Shown in pieces: positions 52,230-60,996 of a stretch of DNA of 64,000 bases (positions are counted from its first letter, which is position 1; each line of letters opens with the position of its first letter). The notes beneath the pieces were generated by a model. The model worked only from the letters and a program-made list of their open reading frames with translations, had not been told where the DNA came from and ran no database searches. The DNA lies in NCBI GenBank assembly GCA_000717735.1, contig JOBE01000009.1:1-64000 (forward strand), written 5' to 3'. Made by a program: the position numbers and the translations under genes. Source of the DNA: Streptomyces griseoluteus. Lineage in GTDB: Bacteria; Actinomycetota; Actinomycetes; Streptomycetales; Streptomycetaceae.

Positions 52230-53114
52230 CTACCCCTTGAGGTAGGTGGCGATGCCGTCCGCGATCCCCTGGGCCGCCTTCTGCCGCCACGTCGCCGACG
52301 TGAGCAGCGTCGCATCCTTCGGATCACGCATATTGCCGCATTCGACGAACACCTTGGGGACGGTTGAGAGATTGAGTCCGCCGAGATCGCCGCGGACGTC
52401 CAACCCCGTACCGTCGCCGAGGTAGTTGGCGGGCGCCGTTCCGGTGGCGCGGGCGAACCGGTCGGCGATCCGCTCGCCCAGCTCACGGGAGGGGCCGACG
52501 ATCTTCGCCGTGTCGGCGGAACCCCCGCGCACGGATGCGGGAAGGATCACATGGAATCCGCGGTGGCCGACGGCGGAACCGTCCGCGTGGACGGAGACGA
52601 CGGCGTCGGCGCGTGCCTCGTTGCCGATCCGCGCCCGCTCGTCGATGCACGGGCCCCAGGGGCGCTCGGCGTCATGGGTGAGGACGACGGTGGCGCCGCG
52701 GGCGGTGAGGAGGTCGCGGAGCCGGTGGGAGACGTCGAGGGTGAAGGACGCCTCGGTGTATCCCGCGTTCGTGGAGGTGCCGGTGGTGTCGCACTCCTTA
52801 CGGTTGGTCCCGATGTTCACCTTCTGGTTGATTTCCGTGGAATGACGGAAATTGCCGGGGTTGTGACCGGGGTCGATGACGACGGTCCGTCCGGCGAGGG
52901 AGCGAGCCGGCTGGGGCGAGGCGGAGGCCAGAGGGGGTCGCGACTGCGTCGCGCCCACGTGCCCGGTCTCCGGGGACTGCGGGCTCTGCCCGGACTTCCC
53001 CGTCGGCGGCGAGGCCGGGGAGGCCCCGCACCCGGCGAGCGCGGCGCAGCAGCCCGTGGCGGCGAGCGCGAGGGCGAGGGTACGGCGGGCGGTGTTCCGG
53101 TGGTCGTACGGCAC
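52230..53114 (-). CDS. N-acetylmuramoyl-L-alanine amidase (Amidase_3), lipoprotein
   Basis: This 294-aa protein has a lipobox CAALAGC near residue 29, followed by a catalytic zinc amidase domain. The first His and the Glu-region lie in TVVIDPGHNPGNFR and NAGYTEASFTLDVS. The VVSVHADGSAVGHRGFHVIL segment has the third ligand, and the catalytic Glu is in PKVFVECGNMRD. It cleaves the stem peptide from peptidoglycan. The GTG at 53114 is chosen for the lipoprotein signal; the frame upstream to 53579 is antisense to the TnpB-like gene. Cys pairs (RKECDTT, GPCIDE) are unusual for the family. Confidence 0.92.
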   Translation of the reverse strand: MPYDHRNTARRTLALALAATGCCAALAGCGASPASPPTGKSGQSPQSPETGHVGATQSRPPLASASPQPARSLAGRTVVIDPGHNPGNFRHSTEINQKVNIGTNRKECDTTGTSTNAGYTEASFTLDVSHRLRDLLTARGATVVLTHDAERPWGPCIDERARIGNEARADAVVSVHADGSAVGHRGFHVILPASVRGGSADTAKIVGPSRELGERIADRFARATGTAPANYLGDGTGLDVRGDLGGLNLSTVPKVFVECGNMRDPKDATLLTSATWRQKAAQGIADGIATYLKG

Positions 53115-53221
53115 GCCCGCGACTTTAGGGCCTTGGAAAGGAGAAACCACGCAGGGGTAGGGAGCTGCTGCTCGGTGGGTGTCCAGGAGTGTACGCAGAA
53201 ATGTGTAGATGTGCCCTGGAT

Positions 53222-53238
53222 CACACCGTGAGGGTGTG
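53222..53238 (+). repeat. Left-end hairpin of the TnpB-like element (candidate)
   Basis: CACACC-GTGAG-GGTGTG forms a 6-bp hairpin 40 bp before the TnpB-like start codon, where IS200/IS605 left ends usually carry subterminal hairpins. The flank GGATCA directly precedes it. Confidence 0.45.
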
Positions 53239-53277
53239 GGGGGTCGGATTGTCGGTGGCGGTGGGTAGGTTCGGGGT

Positions 53278-54945
53278 GTGGCCGCAGAGGGGGGCGTGGT
53301 GCGGGGGGACGCGGAGAGACAACTGCGTGTGATCGAAGGGCCGTTCGTTGCTCTGGGGCCGTCGGGTGTGGCGGTTCGCGACCGGCTCAAGGGGCTTACG
53401 CCTGAGGATGAGGGGGTTCTGCGGTTGGTCGGCGGGCATCTGGGCAGGCTCGCCTCGCTTGATCTCAAGGCCCGGTGCGCTGACGCGGGCGACCACACCT
53501 CGGATACGTGGGCGGCTCGTAAGCAGGGGCTGACGGCGGAGTCGTCCTCGCGGTGGGCGGGGTCGATCACGAAGGCCACGCACGATCAGTGGGCACTGTC
53601 CCGCCGCTGTCAGCTCGCGCACATCCAGGCCCTTGAGGCGGGTGTGCGCACGCTGATGCACCGGCTGTCCCTGCCGCTCGGTGAGAAGGGTTCGAAGCGG
53701 GCTGCGGGCGGTTACCGGTCCAAGGGGGAGTGGTTCCAGAAGTCGCGGCGTCTGCACCTCCTGGAGCATCGGCTCTGTGTCGCTCGTGCTGAGCGTGAGG
53801 CCGGTGTCGTGCACGTCGTGCGCGGCAGTCGGCGCCTGCTCAACACCCGGCACAACCTCTCTGTCGCACAGCTCACCGAGGTGGAGTGGCGGCAGCGGTG
53901 GGAGGCGGAGCGATGGTTCCTGGCCGCTGACGGGGAGTCCGGGAAGCGTTTCGGGAACGAGACGATCCGCGTCACCCCCGACGGCACGGTCAGCATCAAG
54001 CTGCCCGCCCCGCTGGCACACCTGGCCAACGCCAAGCACGGCCGTTACGTCCTCACCTCCCGTGTCGCGTTCGCGCACCGGGGCCAGGAATGGGCCGACC
54101 GTGTCACCGACGACCGGGCGGTCGCCTACCGCATCCATCTGGACGTGGAGCGCGGCCGCTGGTACCTCACCGCCTCCTGGCAACGCCCCGTCGTCCAGAC
54201 AGTCCCGCTGGAGGCCGCACGGGCCAAGGGCATGATCGGCGTCGATACGAACGCCGATCACTTCGCCGCCTACCACCTCGATGGGCATGGCAACCCGGTC
54301 GGCGACCCGATGCGCTTCTACTACGACCTGTCCGGCAGCGCGGATCACCGCGATGCACAGATCCGGCACGCCATCACCCGCCTCCTGCACTGGGCGAAAA
54401 GGTGCGGTGTGGCCGCCATCGCGCTCGAGGACCTGGACTTCACCGCAGAGAAGACCCGCGAGAAGCACGGTCGTAAGAAGCGGTTCCGGCAGCTGATCTC
54501 CGGCATCCCCACCGGCAAGCTCAAGGCCCGGCTCGTCTCCATGGCGGCCGAGCACGGCCTGTCGATCGTCGCCGTCGATCCGGCGTACACGTCAATGTGG
54601 GGCGATGAGCACTGGCGCAAGCCCCTGACCAGCAACAAGCGAAAGATGTCCCGACACGACGCCGCGAGCGTCGCGATCGGGCGACGCGCCCTCGGGCACC
54701 CGATCCGGCGACGGACGGCACCGCCCCACGACGACCGGAGTGATCGTCGTGGGCATCGGACCGCCCAGGCCGGACCGAGCACCCCAGGGCGTGAGGGAAC
54801 CCGCCCACCCGTCACGGAGCGTGCACAGGATGTACGTCGCCGGACGGGGATACAGCGAACGCGGGAACCCAGTGCATCCAACACCGTTCGGGATGCGTGC
54901 AGTACCCGGAGATGGCAGCAACTGTCACTCCTGGGAACTGATTAG
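53278..54945 (+). CDS. TnpB-like RuvC nuclease (IS200/IS605 accessory type), no zinc ribbon, no TnpA
   Basis: This is a 555-aa TnpB-related protein. The three RuvC acidic residues are present: Asp323 in IGVDTNADHFAAYHLDGHG, Glu384 in IALEDLDFTAEK and Asp461 in MSRHDAASVAIGRRALG. Between RuvC-II and RuvC-III the usual CxxC...CxxC zinc ribbon is replaced by AYTSMWGDEHWRKPLTSNKR with no Cys. An N-terminal region of about 300 residues, longer than that of small TnpBs (which total about 400), may hold the nucleic-acid lobe. From about residue 465 the frame becomes Arg/Pro-rich and is probably overlapped by a structured RNA. It starts at GTG 53278. There is no Y1 or serine transposase in the neighbourhood. 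It may be an RNA-guided nuclease, a relic, or a domesticated protein. Confidence 0.85.
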   Translation: MAAEGGVVRGDAERQLRVIEGPFVALGPSGVAVRDRLKGLTPEDEGVLRLVGGHLGRLASLDLKARCADAGDHTSDTWAARKQGLTAESSSRWAGSITKATHDQWALSRRCQLAHIQALEAGVRTLMHRLSLPLGEKGSKRAAGGYRSKGEWFQKSRRLHLLEHRLCVARAEREAGVVHVVRGSRRLLNTRHNLSVAQLTEVEWRQRWEAERWFLAADGESGKRFGNETIRVTPDGTVSIKLPAPLAHLANAKHGRYVLTSRVAFAHRGQEWADRVTDDRAVAYRIHLDVERGRWYLTASWQRPVVQTVPLEAARAKGMIGVDTNADHFAAYHLDGHGNPVGDPMRFYYDLSGSADHRDAQIRHAITRLLHWAKRCGVAAIALEDLDFTAEKTREKHGRKKRFRQLISGIPTGKLKARLVSMAAEHGLSIVAVDPAYTSMWGDEHWRKPLTSNKRKMSRHDAASVAIGRRALGHPIRRRTAPPHDDRSDRRGHRTAQAGPSTPGREGTRPPVTERAQDVRRRTGIQRTREPSASNTVRDACSTRRWQQLSLLGTD

Positions 54946-54960
54946 GAACGGTAGGTCGCA
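54700..54960 (+). ncRNA. Candidate guide (omega-like) RNA region overlapping the TnpB-like 3' end
   Basis: The 3' coding part loses protein-like character and instead shows RNA-like structure. A perfect 10-bp stem CCCACGACGA/TCGTCGTGGG (54725-54734 with 54744-54753, loop CCGGAGTGA) is followed by further GC inverted repeats. TnpB elements typically encode their guide RNA at this position, with the guide just past the right end. The right end itself cannot be placed by eye. Confidence 0.4.
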
Positions 54961-55070
54961 GGTTGGTCACCGGATTGACGATTCGATGGACGCGTGTGAG
55001 TGAACGGTGAAGGGTAGGCGGGAGGAGGCGACGGTGGGGTGTCACCGCGCATGGACCACGAGGGGGAACC

Positions 55071-57089
55071 GTGGTGGGGGAAGAACCGACCGACGCACGT
55101 CCCGAACCGAACGACGCACGTCCCGAACCGAATGATTCCCGGCCCGAGCCGACGGATGCTCGTCCTGGGCCGAGCGACGCCCGTCCTGGGCCGGTCGATG
55201 ACCGTCCCTGGGCCGCGCCCGTTCCGGCTGCTCCGGTGCCTCCGGCTGCACCGCCTGCTCCGGCTGCACCGCCCGCTCCCGTGGCTCCGGCCCCGCCCGT
55301 GGCTCCGGCCCCGGTCGCCGGGCCGCCCACGCTCGCCTTCGGGGCGCCGGCCGCCGCGGCCGCCGCGGCCGCCGCCCCGCAGGGCGCCGCGCCCGGCCCC
55401 GTACCCCAGCCCGTGCCCGGTCCCGCGGCCGGTCCCGGCTGGGCGGAGGCGGGGGCGGGAGCAGGGGCCACGCCGCCGCCCGGCGCCCCGCCCGGGTACG
55501 GTCCGCCGCAGGGTTACGGCGGTCAGCCGCCCGGCTACGGTCCGCCCCCCGGCTACGGCGGTCAGCCGCCCGCGCAGCCGCCCGCCCAGCCGCGCGGGGA
55601 GGCGAACCCGGCGCAGGCCGCCATGATCGGCCTGCTCAACCTCTCCTGCCTGGGCCTCGGTTACGTCCTCCTGCGCAACTGGGTCGGCGCCGCGCTCTGC
55701 TGGATCGCCACCGCCGCCCTGCTCGTGATCGCGCTCCCCGCCGACGTCGACGGCGTGCCCCTCGGGCTCCTCGTCGGTTACGGCGTCTTCCTGCTCGCCG
55801 TCGCCGCGGACGGGGCCAGGCGCGGGCTGCGCGCGACCCTGCGGATCGGCGCCGCCTTCCGCCGCCTGGCGCTGCCGCTCGCGCTCGTGCTGCTCGTCGT
55901 GCCCGCGGGCGGTTCGCTCGCGTACGGGGCGGCCCGCGACGAGGCGAAGGAGCAGGCCCTGCTCGAACAGCTCGCCGCCGCCGACGCACTCGTGAAGTCC
56001 GCCGAAGGCCTCCCCTTCGACAAGGCCGAGCCGACCTTCCGCACGGCGCTCACCGCCTACGAGGACCTCGGGACGAAGTACGCGGGATCGCGGGCCGGGA
56101 AGCTCGTACCCGCGCGGCTCGACACGTACTACGAGACGCTCTCCGCCCCGTACACCGAGAAGAAGTACTGCGCGGCCGTCCCGCAGCTCACGCACCTGCG
56201 GGGGCTCCCGGACACGGTCGACAAGACCCTCCTCGGCACCCGGCCCGCCAAGACCGACGAGCCGCTGGCCCACTCGCTCTACGAGTGCGGGGCGGCGGCG
56301 CTCGGCGTGGCGACCTCCGCGCCGGATGCCAGGGAGAGCTTCAACAAGCTCCTCGGCGACTTCCCGAAGTCGAGCCACGCGGCCCGCGTCGCCCCGGCCG
56401 TCGAGGCGTCGATCAAGACCCGGTCGTCCGCCCTCGCCGGGAGCGCCGAGCCCTGCGACACCACCGAGGAGCTGCGCGTGATCCGCGCCTCCGTCGACGG
56501 CATGCCCGACCCCTCCCTGGAAAACGCCGGCGACCAGGTCGCCGCCGCGGTCCAGAAGGGCGACTTCGCCTGCGGGACGGACCAGTTCAAGGACAAGGAG
56601 TTCAAGAGCGCGCTCGACACGATGACGGCGTACGCCAAGGACTACCCGACGAGCCCGCAGGCCGCGCACGCCCGCTCCATCGCCATCGCCGCCGAGATCG
56701 CCGAAGAGGAGGCCGACGCCGGGAAGAAGCTGCCCCCGGCCGACGTCCCCGGCGGCGCCCGGATGGTGATGGTGGTGAGCAACGACGGCCCCGGCGAGGT
56801 CGAGCTGCTCTACACGGGCCCGATGACCGGCAAGGTCACCCTGAAGGCGTGCGGGACCTGCACGAAGTACAAGACCCCGCTGCTGGTCAACTCGCCCAAG
56901 ATCAAGGCCTGCACGGGACCGGCCTCGAAGTACCCGAAGGCGACCCTGCTGCTCCCCGCCGGCAACTACCACTTCCTCCAGAAGCGGGCCGCCGGCACGT
57001 CCTCGGCCGGTGACACGAAGTCGAGCAAGGCGAAGATCGAACCGGGCTACTCCTACACCAACTGCCTGTACGTGACCTCGCTGTACTGA
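55071..57089 (+). CDS. Large membrane protein with repeat-rich N-terminus and TPR-like extracytoplasmic part
   Basis: This is 672 aa. The N-terminus has six heptapeptide repeats (DARPEPN type), then Pro/Ala- and GYGQPP-rich disorder (to about 185). Four membrane helices follow (about 190-300), then a helical region with TPR-like pairs (FDKAEPTFRTALTAYEDLG, KFKSALDTMTAYAKDYPTS-type pieces). A C-terminal Cys-containing beta domain (VTLKACGTCTKYKTPLLVN) closes it. The GTG has AGGGGG directly upstream. It is probably an envelope scaffold. I do not recognise a named family; similar TPR/DUF proteins occur in Streptomyces. Confidence 0.82.
   Translation: MVGEEPTDARPEPNDARPEPNDSRPEPTDARPGPSDARPGPVDDRPWAAPVPAAPVPPAAPPAPAAPPAPVAPAPPVAPAPVAGPPTLAFGAPAAAAAAAAAPQGAAPGPVPQPVPGPAAGPGWAEAGAGAGATPPPGAPPGYGPPQGYGGQPPGYGPPPGYGGQPPAQPPAQPRGEANPAQAAMIGLLNLSCLGLGYVLLRNWVGAALCWIATAALLVIALPADVDGVPLGLLVGYGVFLLAVAADGARRGLRATLRIGAAFRRLALPLALVLLVVPAGGSLAYGAARDEAKEQALLEQLAAADALVKSAEGLPFDKAEPTFRTALTAYEDLGTKYAGSRAGKLVPARLDTYYETLSAPYTEKKYCAAVPQLTHLRGLPDTVDKTLLGTRPAKTDEPLAHSLYECGAAALGVATSAPDARESFNKLLGDFPKSSHAARVAPAVEASIKTRSSALAGSAEPCDTTEELRVIRASVDGMPDPSLENAGDQVAAAVQKGDFACGTDQFKDKEFKSALDTMTAYAKDYPTSPQAAHARSIAIAAEIAEEEADAGKKLPPADVPGGARMVMVVSNDGPGEVELLYTGPMTGKVTLKACGTCTKYKTPLLVNSPKIKACTGPASKYPKATLLLPAGNYHFLQKRAAGTSSAGDTKSSKAKIEPGYSYTNCLYVTSLY
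55092..55217 (+). repeat. Six 21-bp tandem repeats at the start of the membrane protein gene
   Basis: Units start at 55092, 55113, 55134, 55155, 55176 and 55197. The first two differ at one base and later ones drift. Each encodes a heptapeptide of the form D-[AS]-R-P-[EG]-P-x. Confidence 0.92.
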
Positions 57090-57099
57090 CCTCCCGCCC

Positions 57100-57786
<687 letters not shown>

Positions 57787-58194
57787 CTACGCGTCGCACT
57801 CGAACCACACCGTCTTGCCGCCGGCCGTCTCGTCGGCCCCCCACCGGTCCGTCACGGCCTCCACGAGCGCGAGCCCCCGCCCGCTCCCGTGCAGCGGACC
57901 GGCGAGCTTCGCGATCAGGGCCCCAGGGATGGCGTCCGCGACCTCCACCCGCAGCCCGTACGGCTCGCGCAGCATCAGGACGGAGCACCGCCGGTCCGGC
58001 ACGTGCCGGACGACGTTCGCGACGAGCTCGGTGAGCGCGAGGGTCGCCGGGTCGGCGAGGCGGTCGAGTTCCCACCGGGTGAGGAACATGCGGAGGATGC
58101 GGCGCATGTGACCGGCGGAGTGCTCACCGACGGTGAATCCCATGCGGTAGCTCGTCGCAAGTACGGGGGGATAGAGGTCTGTTGCCTGATTCAT
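57787..58194 (-). CDS. RsbW-like histidine-kinase-fold ATPase (anti-sigma-type)
   Basis: This 135-aa HATPase_c protein has the N-box ALTELVANVVRHVPDRR, the G1 box VEVADAIPGA and the G2 segment GSGRGLALVEAVTDRWG. It has no kinase dimerisation domain. In Streptomyces such proteins are abundant and often sit beside XRE-DUF5753/DUF397 pairs, as here (divergent, 84 bp). It probably acts as a protein-binding regulator in that set. A vector for anti-sigma activity is inferred, not seen. Confidence 0.9.
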   Translation of the reverse strand: MNQATDLYPPVLATSYRMGFTVGEHSAGHMRRILRMFLTRWELDRLADPATLALTELVANVVRHVPDRRCSVLMLREPYGLRVEVADAIPGALIAKLAGPLHGSGRGLALVEAVTDRWGADETAGGKTVWFECDA

Positions 58195-58278
58195 GCCACC
58201 AGAGTGGGGTCGCTTCGTTACGCTCGGCTACGGACTGAACGCAACGCCTCACCGCGTGAGCTTGGGGGTGACCTCGCC

Positions 58279-59118
58279 GTGGTCAACATCCGCAACCTGG
58301 ATCCGAGCGCCTCGCCGCTGGACTATTACGGATCCGAACTTCGTCGCCTGAGAGAGGAGGCGAACCTCAGTCAGGCGGAGTTGGGTTCGATCCTCTACTG
58401 CACGGCCTCGCTCATCGGTCAGATAGAGACGGCGAAGAAGGTCCCGACGCGCCAGTTCTCGGAACGGCTGGACGCGGCACTGCTGACGGGCGGGGTCTTC
58501 ACGCGGTTGGTGGGGCTTGTGCTGAAGAGCCAGCTGCCGACGTGGTTCCAGGCGTACGCGGAGATGGAAGCGAAGGCCACGTACATCTCGACGTACCAGT
58601 CGCAGCTGGTCTATGGACTGCTCCAGACGCCCGAATACGCCCGCGCGGTGCTGAGCGTCGAGAACCCGGGGCGGCTGGAGGAGCTGGTGGCGGCCCGGAT
58701 GGAGCGCCAGCGGATCCTGGAGCGAGAGCATCCGCCGGTGCTGTGTGTCGTGCTTGACGAGGCGGTGCTGTACCGGGAGATCGGCGGCGCCGAGGTCATG
58801 CGGAACCAACTCGCCCACTTGTTGGGTTTCCTGGACCATCCGTGGATTCAGGTGCAGGTTCTTCCCTTCCACGTGGGCCAGCATCCGGGACTGCTGGGCT
58901 CGTTCAATCTTCTGCGATTCGAGGAGGACCCGGACATCCTCTACACCGAGAGCTACGACTCGGGGCATATGACCGCCAATTCTCAGGCGATTCGGGAGCG
59001 GTCCGTCGGCTACGCTCGGCTGCAAGCCTCGGCCCTCTCCCGGGAGGCCTCGGCGGAGCGGATCGAACGCGTGACGAGGGAGCGGTATGGGCACCAGCCA
59101 GGACCTGCGATGGCGTAA
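58279..59118 (+). CDS. WhiJ-like XRE regulator with DUF5753 domain
   Basis: This 279-aa protein has an N-terminal XRE helix-turn-helix (YGSELRRLREEANLSQAELG, then SILYCTASLIGQIETAKKVP) followed by the DUF5753 ligand or interaction domain. The latter shows FQAYAEMEAKATYISTYQSQ, VYGLLQTPEYARAVLS and PWIQVQVLPFHVGQHPGLLG. This is the WhiJ (BldB-linked) family of developmental regulators in Streptomyces. The GTG at 58279 is selected; the long upstream frame is antisense read-through. The DUF397 gene overlaps its end by 32 bp. Confidence 0.93.
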   Translation: MVNIRNLDPSASPLDYYGSELRRLREEANLSQAELGSILYCTASLIGQIETAKKVPTRQFSERLDAALLTGGVFTRLVGLVLKSQLPTWFQAYAEMEAKATYISTYQSQLVYGLLQTPEYARAVLSVENPGRLEELVAARMERQRILEREHPPVLCVVLDEAVLYREIGGAEVMRNQLAHLLGFLDHPWIQVQVLPFHVGQHPGLLGSFNLLRFEEDPDILYTESYDSGHMTANSQAIRERSVGYARLQASALSREASAERIERVTRERYGHQPGPAMA

Positions 59119-59359
59119 GTCGTCGTACAGCGGCCCCAACGGCGGCGACTGCGTCGAGTGCGCCCCGCTCGGCACGGCGTCCTGGCGTAAGTCGTCCTTC
59201 AGTGGCTCCGATGGCGGCGAGTGCGTCGAGGTCGCCGACCTCACCGCGCACGTCGCCGTCCGGGACTCCAAGAACCCCGAAGGCCCCGCCTTCCTCACCG
59301 CCCCCGCCGCCTTCACGGCGTTCGTGCGGGCCGCCGCCGAGGGGCACATCGGTCGCTGA
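59087..59359 (+). CDS. DUF397 protein with two tandem DUF397 units
   Basis: This 90-aa protein contains two copies of the DUF397 motif: WRKSSYSGPNGGDCVECAPL and WRKSSFSGSDGGECVEVADL. Most DUF397 proteins have one. The second unit continues into the usual VAVRDSKNPEGPAFL and FTAFVRAAAEG. It starts inside the WhiJ-like gene (32-bp overlap) behind AGGGAG, so it is translationally coupled. DUF397 proteins are partners or antagonists of the adjacent XRE-DUF5753 regulator. Confidence 0.93.
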   Translation: MGTSQDLRWRKSSYSGPNGGDCVECAPLGTASWRKSSFSGSDGGECVEVADLTAHVAVRDSKNPEGPAFLTAPAAFTAFVRAAAEGHIGR

Positions 59360-59361
59360 CC

Positions 59362-59820
59362 GTGGCGACCCTCATAGGGATGATGATCCTCGCCCTCGCC
59401 CTGCCGGCCTGGGCGGGGATCACCTACGTCGGCCTCGTCCGCGCCCGGCGAGGCAACGACCTCCCGCAGCCCGACCTGCCCCGCCCCCGCCGCACACCGG
59501 CCAAGAAGGCGGCCTGGGTCGCCGGACTCGCGTACGTCGCGGGCGGCGCGCTGCACGTGTACGGCATGTCGTACCTGCCGTTCCTCTTCCCGGAGGACGC
59601 GTGCTGGTTCAACGCGGGTTACAAGAGCGTCCCCGACTCCAGCGGCGCGCTTCCCGTCAGCCTGGTGTGCGCGGGCGAGGAGATCGTCCCGTGGTGGGTC
59701 AACCCCGGACTGCTCGTCCTCGCGGCCACTGCCGTCACCGCGACCGTCACGAGCGTCGTCCTCGCCCTCAGGAACAGGCCCGCCGGAGCGCGCACGACCC
59801 GACCCGATGGACTGACCTGA
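59362..59820 (+). CDS. Small membrane protein of unknown function
   Basis: This 152-aa protein has hydrophobic helices at about 1-24, 52-72 and 112-134 and an exported loop with two Cys (PEDACWFN and SLVCAGEE) that probably form a disulfide. It starts at GTG 59362, only 2 bp after the DUF397 stop, so it is likely co-transcribed with the WhiJ-type pair. I recognise no family. Confidence 0.75.
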   Translation: MATLIGMMILALALPAWAGITYVGLVRARRGNDLPQPDLPRPRRTPAKKAAWVAGLAYVAGGALHVYGMSYLPFLFPEDACWFNAGYKSVPDSSGALPVSLVCAGEEIVPWWVNPGLLVLAATAVTATVTSVVLALRNRPAGARTTRPDGLT

Positions 59821-59824
59821 CAGG

Positions 59825-60229
59825 TCAGCTTCCCGCCAGGACCGCCCGCAGCTTCCGTACCCCCGCCTTCCATTCCTCGCCGGCCGACTCCTCCCAGAGT
59901 TCGAGGAGTTCGGACGGCTCGACGAGCACCCGGTCCAGGGCCTCGACGGCCGCCGGGCGGAGTTCCGCCGGAAGCACGGGCAGCGGCTTCTTCGGGCCGT
60001 ACGCGGTGGTGACAGGGTCGCCGCCCGGGCACTGCGCCGCGACCAGGGCTGCCGACGCGATGGCCTCCACGGCCAGATCCGAGTCCAGGTAGTCGTCGCC
60101 CGTCCCCGTCACCTCGCGGAACGCGGTGAGGAGCACGTCCGCCTTCTTCTCCTCCGGTGCCTCGTCCACCCTGTACGAGAAGTCGGCGGCGGTGTCGTTG
60201 TCGAAGGGGCCGATGTCCCAGGTGCCCAT
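59825..60229 (-). CDS. DUF4259 domain protein
   Basis: This 134-aa acidic protein begins MGTWDIGPFDNDTAADFSYR, the recognisable start of DUF4259. It then has a helical remainder with LAVEAIASAALVAAQCPGGD. It is cytosolic with unknown function. The start at 60229 is chosen because the family motif begins there; the frame continues to 60289. The homologue often occurs alone. Confidence 0.9.
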   Translation of the reverse strand: MGTWDIGPFDNDTAADFSYRVDEAPEEKKADVLLTAFREVTGTGDDYLDSDLAVEAIASAALVAAQCPGGDPVTTAYGPKKPLPVLPAELRPAAVEALDRVLVEPSELLELWEESAGEEWKAGVRKLRAVLAGS

Positions 60230-60301
60230 GGTGTGCTCACTCTCTCCGTCGTCCAGATCCAAGGAGAGCGTGACAGGCGGCACTGACAACGGACCCGCCG
60301 C

Positions 60302-60883
60302 TCAGTCCTCGACGCCCAGATCCGCGCGCATGGCCTTCTTCATCGCTCCCACGTAGGGCCAGACGTCCTGGTGGAGATCGTCCTTCATCGCCTCCAGTTC
60401 GGCCGCGTAGAGGGAGGGCTCCTCCGCGTACTTCCGGAGCTTTCCGTACGCCTCGTTCAAGCGTCTCTTGGTCGCGCTGGTAGCGCGCGACACCGTCTCG
60501 GGGACGATCATCTGGGACTCCGCGTAGCTGTCCCGGTAGGCCAGCCGGGCCGCCTCCAGGTTCTCCAGGGACGCGGCGACGCCGTCACCGCGCCGGAGCG
60601 CGTGGAGGTGGTTGGTCATCTCCGTCAGGTACTGGCGCGAGGCGGTGTTCAACGTGATGTAGCAGGCGCGTCGGCGCTCCAGGCTCTCGCGCTGCCCTTG
60701 CCGGGCCTGCTCCGCCCTGAGCAACTCCTCGGCGTGCCCGCGTTCCTCGCGCCGCTGCTCGGCGGCGGCCTGGAGCTCCATGCGCTTGGTGCGGTCCGCA
60801 CGGACCTGTGTCAGGAGCGCCGCTCCCAGTGTTCCCGCCACGCCGACCACGGCGATCAGCAGTGCCGTCCAGCTCGCGCTCAT
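60302..60883 (-). CDS. Single-pass membrane protein with coiled coil
   Basis: This 193-aa protein has an N-terminal membrane helix (WTALLIAVVGVAGTLGAALL). A charged coiled coil follows (RMELQAAAEQRREERGHAEE, about 35-75), then a helical domain with CYITLNTASRQYLTEMTNHL. GGGGGG precedes the ATG. It has the shape of many Streptomyces hypothetical proteins; no function is assigned. Confidence 0.82.
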   Translation of the reverse strand: MSASWTALLIAVVGVAGTLGAALLTQVRADRTKRMELQAAAEQRREERGHAEELLRAEQARQGQRESLERRRACYITLNTASRQYLTEMTNHLHALRRGDGVAASLENLEAARLAYRDSYAESQMIVPETVSRATSATKRRLNEAYGKLRKYAEEPSLYAAELEAMKDDLHQDVWPYVGAMKKAMRADLGVED

Positions 60884-60996
60884 GTGCCCCCCTGCGTACG
60901 GCTCGTTCCCCGCGACGATGCTGCCACAGGGGAGGCCCGGTCATGCGGGCTGTGCGAGGATGCGCCGTCCGTTGCCGATCATGAAAGGACGTGCCC

